Shown here: positions 1 through 7,750 of the stretch, piece by piece | Layout of the letters: every line of letters starts with the position of its first letter | How positions within the stretch are numbered: position 1 is the stretch's first letter | Source of the DNA: Archangium sp. | GTDB lineage: Bacteria > Myxococcota > Myxococcia > Myxococcales > Myxococcaceae | Reading direction: 5' to 3' | DNA length: 7,750 nt | Assembly: GCA_016793585.1 (NCBI GenBank) | Contig: JAEUJR010000682.1 | Span: 1-7,750, forward strand | Notes under the pieces: generated by a model | What the model was told of the DNA's origin: nothing | The model's input: the letters and a program-made list of their open reading frames with translations, nothing else | Database searches by the model: none | Translations under genes and position numbers: made by a program

Positions 1-552
1 GCCGCCGCTCGCGAGCTTTCCGTTCGTGTCGCTGCCCGTGAGCATGTCGTGGTTGTCGACCTGCACGCCGTCGGGCGCGTGATTCGGCACGCCGTCTTCG
101 TTGGGCAGGTCTTTGATGATGGCGGCGTCGGCGCTGGCGGGCCGTTGTGCGAGCAGGTCGGTCTTGTTGGAGGCGACGAGGCGCCCGACGCGGTCGTACC
201 AGGGGCCGGTGCCGACGCGGTCGATGGCGTTCACCTGCGCTCCACTCGCGTCGGCGCTGACGCTCAAGAACGCGCGCCACGGTTTCGAACCCGAACCAGT
301 GAGGCTGCGCTCAGCGATGGTCGCGCACAGCCTGTCGGCACCACGAAGGCCTGCGCCTGCGCCTGTCTCTCCGAAGCGCAGGTCGCCGCCGAAGCCGCTG
401 CTACTGCCGGAGAGTTCTCGCAACGAGGCGAGGCTGGTGACGAAGAAGCTGAAGTCGGCCTCGGTGCCAACGGCGGAGCTCGTGTTGCCGACGGAGGCAC
501 CACACCCGACGAGAAAGAACCCGACCACGGCCACCATGCGTTGAGAGACCAC
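1..552 (-). CDS. DUF1554-like (endostatin-like) lipoprotein, C-terminus cut by window edge
   Basis: This open frame runs from the start to base 1 without a stop, so the gene is cut by the left edge. From a GTG at 552 it gives 184 visible residues; from the ATG at 537 it gives 179. I prefer the GTG because GGAGGT lies just before it (3-base gap, rather tight) and because it puts an Arg ahead of the hydrophobic stretch: MVSQRMVAVVGFFLVGCG, a lipoprotein signal with lipobox LVGC. The mature part has FFVTS, a GGDL element, GLRGADRLC, KPWRAFLS, DRVGTGPWYDRVG and NHDMLTGSDTNG. In that order these match what I recall of the DUF1554/endostatin-like fold (C-type-lectin-like) frequent in myxobacterial surface lipoproteins. 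It is probably an outer-membrane-anchored exported protein. Its ligand is unknown. The family call is from motif memory, not a search. Confidence 0.8.
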   Translation of the reverse strand, partial: MVSQRMVAVVGFFLVGCGASVGNTSSAVGTEADFSFFVTSLASLRELSGSSSGFGGDLRFGETGAGAGLRGADRLCATIAERSLTGSGSKPWRAFLSVSADASGAQVNAIDRVGTGPWYDRVGRLVASNKTDLLAQRPASADAAIIKDLPNEDGVPNHAPDGVQVDNHDMLTGSDTNGKLASGG

Positions 553-555
553 GTG

Positions 556-561
556 ACCTCC
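556..561 (-). promoter_or_regulatory. Shine-Dalgarno GGAGGT of the lipoprotein gene
   Basis: A perfect GGAGGT on the minus strand. It lies 3 bases before the GTG at 552 but 18 bases before the ATG at 537, so it favours the GTG start. The spacing to GTG is shorter than ideal, so the exact start remains open. Confidence 0.5.
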
Positions 562-563
562 AG

Positions 564-579
564 GGAGCCCCACGGCTCC
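564..579 (-). repeat. Small hairpin in the lipoprotein leader
   Basis: Inverted repeat GGAGCC / GGCTCC with a 4-base loop (6 G+C-rich pairs), directly upstream of the lipoprotein's Shine-Dalgarno. On the minus-strand transcript it has no following T run, so it does not look like an intrinsic terminator. It could limit access to the ribosome binding site 2 bases downstream, or be chance in G+C-rich DNA. Confidence 0.3.
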
Positions 580-614
580 TCGTTTGGTCTGTGTCACGCA
601 CGTCGCAGAATCGA

Positions 615-641
615 TCACCGCGCCTCGCGACGAACGAGCAT
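615..641 (-). CDS. Possible 8-codon leader mini-ORF (MLVRREAR)
   Basis: ATG at 641-639 is preceded by GGGAGGT (655-649) with a 7-base gap, which is better spacing than for any other gene here except the SUKH-like gene. It ends at TGA 617-615 after eight residues, three of them Arg (CGT, CGC, CGG). It lies in the 162-bp gap between endonuclease V and the lipoprotein, about 60 bases before the lipoprotein start. It may be a leader peptide, a remnant of an older gene start, or chance. Nothing shows that it is translated. Confidence 0.25.
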   Translation of the reverse strand: MLVRREAR

Positions 642-714
642 GACTCTGACCTCCCGGGCGGTGGTTGAAGTGGTGCTCGCCACGCAGTGGTCGAATCGAG
701 CTCCAGGGTGTCGC

Positions 715-1209
715 TCACCGCCCGCGCGCGAGCGAGTCGACGCGCTTGACCAGCGTCGGCAGGCGGTGGGCTCCGTGCAGCGTGCGAATCAGCTGGAGCG
801 CCTGCGCTTCGTCGACGCCGATGCAGGTGAGGAAGAGCGGCTTCGCCGAGCCGGGACGCATGACGGGGAGCGCCATCTCGCTGCCTTTGTACGCGGTCTT
901 CGCGAGGCCGATGACCGGCGTGCGACGTTCGAGCGCGTCGTACAGACGTGCGCCGAGGCCCGGCGTGCGCTGCGTGTCGAGCCAGACATAGCCATCGATG
1001 ACGACGAACTGGAGCGGTGGCGCGCGGCGCAGCACCTCGACCAGACATGGCAGCTCGCGGTTGTAGAACGCACCGGGCTCGTCTGGCGCGATGGGCGAGA
1101 TGACGGTCGTCCACTCCGAGCGGGGCGTCTCGGCGCCGAAGTGGTCGACGATGATGCACGCGGCGGTCGCGTCGGTGTCGCGGTACTGCACGTCGGTGAA
1201 GGCGATCAT
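715..1209 (-). CDS. nfi: Endonuclease V, short form (deoxyinosine 3' endonuclease)
   Basis: Endonuclease V cuts DNA (or RNA, in some members) one phosphodiester 3' of deaminated adenine (inosine), using a metal-dependent RNase H-like fold in the cytoplasm. The 164-residue product follows the E. coli Nfi order: FTDVQY with catalytic Asp6; the wedge region ending FYNRELP with Glu52; VVIDG with Asp72; IGLAK with Lys104; then KPLFLT and a C-terminal RLPTLVKRVDSL matching the RLPEPTRWAD element. E. coli Nfi is about 223 residues; this one lacks about 30 N-terminal residues and starts almost directly at the first catalytic strand, so the ATG at 1209 fits. Two family positions differ: the wedge motif PYIP reads PDEP (Asp43 in place of Tyr), and the His six residues after the VDG Asp is Asp78. 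The four acidic/Lys catalytic positions are intact. No clear Shine-Dalgarno. It lies 42 bp downstream of the EF-hand gene and is possibly co-transcribed with it. Confidence 0.85.
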   Translation of the reverse strand: MIAFTDVQYRDTDATAACIIVDHFGAETPRSEWTTVISPIAPDEPGAFYNRELPCLVEVLRRAPPLQFVVIDGYVWLDTQRTPGLGARLYDALERRTPVIGLAKTAYKGSEMALPVMRPGSAKPLFLTCIGVDEAQALQLIRTLHGAHRLPTLVKRVDSLARGR

Positions 1210-1251
1210 GCTCGCGTCGACGAGCGTCGCACGGTGGGGCTGACCATCACC

Positions 1252-1920
1252 TCACCACTTGCCGCGGCCACGCATGAGGGTGATCTCCCACGCGTAGAGC
1301 TCGCCATCATGGTCTTCGTCGAGGAAGTCGAAGCGTGAGTCGAGGTGGCCGAACTCGGCCTTCGAGAGCGCGCCGTCGGCGTTCTGGTCGTAGCGGCGCA
1401 GCTGGCGAATCGAGTCGGCCTCGAAGGCGAGAAACTCACGCTCGGTCAACGCACCGTCGCTGTCTGCGTCCATCGCGCGAAAGAGGCGCCCTTCCCCGCG
1501 AAAGTCGGGCTTGAGAATCGGGTACGTGCCGTCGACCGAGCGGTTGCTGGCGAAGTGGTGAGCGCGCTCGAGCAGCTCGGTCGCGCGTTGCTGTTCGTCG
1601 GGTTCGACACGGTGGTCTCCGTTCAGGTCGAAGACCGGGTCGGTCGGCGCCGGTGGAAGCCACGCCTGCTGCTGCGTTTGTGTGAGCGCGAGCATGATTG
1701 GCGCCGGTGCCGGTGAGTTCGTGCCTCGCTGCGGTTCGACCGGTTTGGCGGGTTCGAGCGCGGGCGAGACGGAGGGTGCTGCGCGCTGGGGAGCAGCCGC
1801 GCGCTCGACGCGCTCCGCAGCTGGCGGGGGGTCGATGGCTGTCGTGTCGTCGACGAGGACCCACGTGGTGATCAGCACGGCCAACAGCGCTCCGAGCATC
1901 GCCACTCGCTTCTTCGTCAT
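1252..1920 (-). CDS. Membrane-anchored protein with four EF-hand calcium loops
   Basis: I choose the ATG at 1920 (222 residues). The longer frame from 1989 adds 23 residues that push the hydrophobic segment inward. From 1920 the protein opens MTKKRV and then a hydrophobic stretch (about residues 6-23), a signal or uncleaved membrane anchor with no obvious AxA site. A Pro/Ala-rich linker follows (about 31-92), then four EF-hand loops: 98-109, 151-162, 178-189 and 201-212. Each keeps acidic/Asn ligands at loop positions 1, 3 and 5 and Glu at position 12; loops 2-4 have Gly at position 6, while loop 1 has His. Loops 3 and 4 start only 23 residues apart, and 2 and 3 only 27 apart, shorter than a canonical eukaryotic EF-hand pair. 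It is probably a periplasmic calcium-binding protein. The partner is unknown. It diverges from the Cys-rich lipoprotein gene and precedes the endonuclease V gene. Confidence 0.82.
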   Translation of the reverse strand: MTKKRVAMLGALLAVLITTWVLVDDTTAIDPPPAAERVERAAAPQRAAPSVSPALEPAKPVEPQRGTNSPAPAPIMLALTQTQQQAWLPPAPTDPVFDLNGDHRVEPDEQQRATELLERAHHFASNRSVDGTYPILKPDFRGEGRLFRAMDADSDGALTEREFLAFEADSIRQLRRYDQNADGALSKAEFGHLDSRFDFLDEDHDGELYAWEITLMRGRGKW

Positions 1921-2000
1921 GCGCTCAGGAATAGCACCGGCTGCAAGCAATTCGGCCTCGGGTTTGTCCCTTCGCAGAGCCGTCGGCATACCGGGCGGTC
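1921..2000. promoter_or_regulatory. Divergent intergenic region, presumed promoters
   Basis: This 80-bp gap separates the divergent EF-hand and Cys-rich lipoprotein genes, so it should hold both promoters. I find no convincing -35/-10 pair on either strand and no clear inverted repeat. If the EF-hand gene instead starts at 1989, only 11 bp remain between the genes; this is a further reason to prefer the 1920 start. Confidence 0.35.
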
Positions 2001-2660
2001 ATGCGACTTCAGGTGATGGTGGTGGCGGCGTTCATGTTCGCGTGTGGCCCGGCGCAGATGAGCGCGACCGATGCGGGAAGCGGTGGCGGAGGGTCAGCTG
2101 GTGGCGCGAGCGGCGGTGGCTTCTCGGCGGGCGGCGCGGCAGCGGGAGGAACGTCGGCGGGTGGTTCGGCTGGTGGAGCCGCTGGTGGCTCGACGGCGCA
2201 GAGCGACGCAGGCCTGAGGGTCTGCGAGCCGGCGCGACCAACGACGAGCTGCGACGACGAAGGCGGTCCGCTGAACGGCGTCTCGGGCCTCAAGGGCACC
2301 TGTCTGGGTGGCGGCGCGGCGTGCCAGTGCACGGCTCCGTACGTGGTGAACCCCGTCACCGGTCGCTGCCGCGCCGTGCCCGACCGACAACCCGTCTGTC
2401 AGCGCTACGACGGCATTCAGTGTCAGGCGGTGCTCGCCGATGGAGGCACGCGGCCAGCGACCGGCACCTGCGGCACCATGACGATTCCTTCGGGCTGCGG
2501 CTGCGTTCACGATTGGAGGACGAACTCCTTTCGCGCCGCGTGCGACCAGACGTGCCTGAAGACGACGCTGCCCGGCGACCAGGACTGCTTCACGCTCAAC
2601 TGCGGCACCATCGCGTGCCTCGACGACACCCGTTGCGTGGGGCCGAACACCTGTCGCTAG
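2001..2660 (+). CDS. Lipoprotein with Gly-rich linker and Cys-rich domain
   Basis: 219 residues, unknown function. The N-terminus MRLQVMVVAAFMFACG is a short signal peptide with Cys15 as the probable lipidated residue; the lipobox (MFAC) is non-ideal at -3. Next comes a linker of about 40 residues made almost only of Gly, Ala and Ser (roughly 26-65), typical of myxobacterial lipoproteins. The rest (about 70-219) holds 18 cysteines with no other recognised motif: CQC, CGC and spaced single Cys, ending CVGPNTCR. The even number suggests a disulfide-stabilised extracytoplasmic module. There is no clear Shine-Dalgarno before the ATG at 2001. It diverges from the EF-hand gene and converges on the SUKH-like gene with 20 bp between stops; no terminator hairpin is evident there. 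The linker is coded by GGC/GGT/GCG-type repeats (about 2076-2196), prone to slippage. I do not recognise the Cys domain. Confidence 0.8.
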   Translation: MRLQVMVVAAFMFACGPAQMSATDAGSGGGGSAGGASGGGFSAGGAAAGGTSAGGSAGGAAGGSTAQSDAGLRVCEPARPTTSCDDEGGPLNGVSGLKGTCLGGGAACQCTAPYVVNPVTGRCRAVPDRQPVCQRYDGIQCQAVLADGGTRPATGTCGTMTIPSGCGCVHDWRTNSFRAACDQTCLKTTLPGDQDCFTLNCGTIACLDDTRCVGPNTCR

Positions 2661-2680
2661 CGGGCTCGACTCGGCGAACG

Positions 2681-3762
2681 TCAGAAATGCAGCGCGCCGC
2701 CATCGGCAAGCCACGCCGCGCTCGAGGGTGAGTTCTCCCAGGCGTCACCGCCACTGTCCTTGCAGATGACGAGCACGGGAAAGTCGCCGTCCGTCGGCCG
2801 TGAGAGGTCGAGCACGAAGTAGCGCTCGTCCATGTCGTGGGCGAACGGGAGCAACTCCTCGGCTCGCCGTGGCATCGAGGGCTCGAGGTCTTCGACCAGG
2901 CGGGCCGACAACTTTGCCAGCTCGTCGAAGTGCTTCACGAGCAGGAAGCAGAGCCGGTTGTCGTCTTCGTACGCGCGGTGCCAGGCGACTCTGAGCGGCT
3001 CGGGCAACGAGGGCAGCGTCGTGAAGTCTGGTCGAGCGGCGAGCGTCTTCGCGCGTCGACGCGCTTTGGCCTTCTGCAGCTTCACGTGAAGGGCGTCGAG
3101 CCTTTCCTGAGCCCTTCGCCCGCGCTCCGCGTCGAGGCCCGCCAGCCGCCGGGCCCATGGCTCGAGGTGCTCCACGTCGAGCGTCGAGAGCGCCTTCTCG
3201 TTCAGCCCTTCATCAAGCGCACGAGCGAGCACGGCCGTGGGCCACCGTTCGAACGGCACGAGCCGCAGCGCCGGGCAGACGACGACCTCATCTCCCAGCA
3301 GACGTTCGAAGCACGCGAGGAACCGTTCGGTGCAGGCCGTCACGCTGCGCGCGTCGTGAGAGAGCGCGACGAAGGCCAGCTCGAGCGTCTTGCGATCGAG
3401 CGCGCCATGGTTGGTGAGGGCGACAAAGGCAGCCTCGCTGCGTTCGCGAAACCCGCCACGAAGGAGCGCGCTGATTTCAGCGACGCGCACCTCGAGGTCG
3501 TCTTCCACCAACGGCCCCAGCTCGGCGATCGCCGCCAGCGCGTCGTGAGGCCTCGCATCTTGCACGGCACGGAGCGCGGCCACGCGTGGGTGCGGCAGCA
3601 CGTCTCCGAGCGCCACCACCGCGTCACCGTCGAGTTCGACCTCGATGAGCACGGTCTTCGGAAGCCGCCCCACCGAGTCGCGCGCCGTCGACGACAATCG
3701 GTCGAGCGACAACGCTCTGCTCCCGATCGCGAGGCCCGAGGCGGTGAGCTGCGCTCGCACCT

Positions 3763-3766
<4 letters not shown>
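2681..3766 (-). CDS. Unknown protein with SUKH (SMI1/KNR4)-like C-terminus
   Basis: 361 residues, no signal peptide or membrane segment, so probably cytoplasmic. Three zones are visible. Residues 1-205 start with a short beta-like part (LPKTVLIEVELDG) and continue as Ala/Leu-rich helices resembling an alpha-helical repeat. Residues 211-245 form a strongly basic helix (QKAKARRRAK). Residues about 251-354 look like a SUKH fold: LPEPLRVAWHRAY near the start, LLPFAHDMDERYFVLDL in the middle, and PVLVICKD followed by SPSSAAWLADGG at the end, matching the usual order of a helical LP start, a 'pfa-d' strand turn and a final S-x-x-x-WL helix. SUKH proteins include toxin-immunity proteins and regulatory scaffolds; no toxin is in view. 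The GTG start overlaps the lhr stop as GTGA, so it is translated right after Lhr and may act with it. The SUKH call is by eye and tentative; the gene itself is secure. Confidence 0.78.

Positions 3767-7750
<3,984 letters not shown>

Noticed and set aside
564..590. Hairpin followed by a T-containing stretch, read as a plus-strand terminator
   Set aside because: There is no plus-strand gene upstream, the T run is interrupted (TCGTTTGGTC), and the stem is only 6 bp.
401..1159. 252-codon minus-strand frame overlapping endonuclease V
   Set aside because: It is an off-frame shadow: Arg/His/Pro-rich, and it overlaps the endonuclease V frame, whose catalytic motifs are clear.
49..1338. 429-codon plus-strand open frame
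   Set aside because: It runs antisense across three recognised minus-strand genes (DUF1554-like lipoprotein, endonuclease V, EF-hand C-terminus) and shows no family features.
2661..2680. Bidirectional terminator between the convergent genes
   Set aside because: The gap is only 20 bp and I found no usable inverted repeat in it or at its edges.
1682..2731. 349-codon plus-strand frame over the Cys-rich lipoprotein
   Set aside because: It is antisense to the EF-hand gene and then out of frame with the lipoprotein. The frame starting at 2001 has a signal peptide, linker and Cys pattern; this one does not.

Overview
The window is G+C-rich and gene-dense. It looks like a chromosomal segment of a myxobacterium (phylum Myxococcota, probably near Myxococcaceae/Archangiaceae). 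The support is a lipoprotein with a long Gly/Ala/Ser linker followed by a Cys-rich domain, a second lipoprotein of the endostatin-like (DUF1554-type) family common in myxobacteria, and strong G/C third-position codon use. No mobile element, rRNA, tRNA or CRISPR array is visible.

Layout from left to right. (1) Positions 1-552, minus strand: N-terminal part of a DUF1554-like lipoprotein that runs off the left edge. Its leader region (553-714) holds a possible 8-codon mini-ORF with a good ribosome binding site and a small hairpin. (2) 715-1209, minus: a short-form endonuclease V, a deaminated-base (inosine) repair nuclease, with an unusual residue in the wedge motif. (3) 1252-1920, minus: a membrane-anchored protein with four EF-hand calcium loops. 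(4) 2001-2660, plus: a lipoprotein with a Gly-rich linker and 18 cysteines, divergent from the EF-hand gene across 80 bp and convergent with the next gene. (5) 2681-3766, minus: a 361-residue protein of unknown function with a SUKH/SMI1-KNR4-like C-terminus, translationally coupled to (6) 3763-7750, minus: a long Lhr-type DNA helicase whose N-terminus (Walker A region) lies beyond the right edge.

The lhr gene and the SUKH-like gene form an evident operon: a 4-base GTGA overlap with a strong Shine-Dalgarno inside the end of lhr. The EF-hand gene and the endonuclease V gene lie 42 bp apart on the same strand and may be co-transcribed. Two genes (Lhr, endonuclease V) serve DNA repair and three encode envelope-associated proteins (two lipoproteins and one membrane-anchored protein). 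I see no sign that all six work as one system. The points most worth a second look are the lhr/SUKH-like coupling and the altered wedge motif of endonuclease V.
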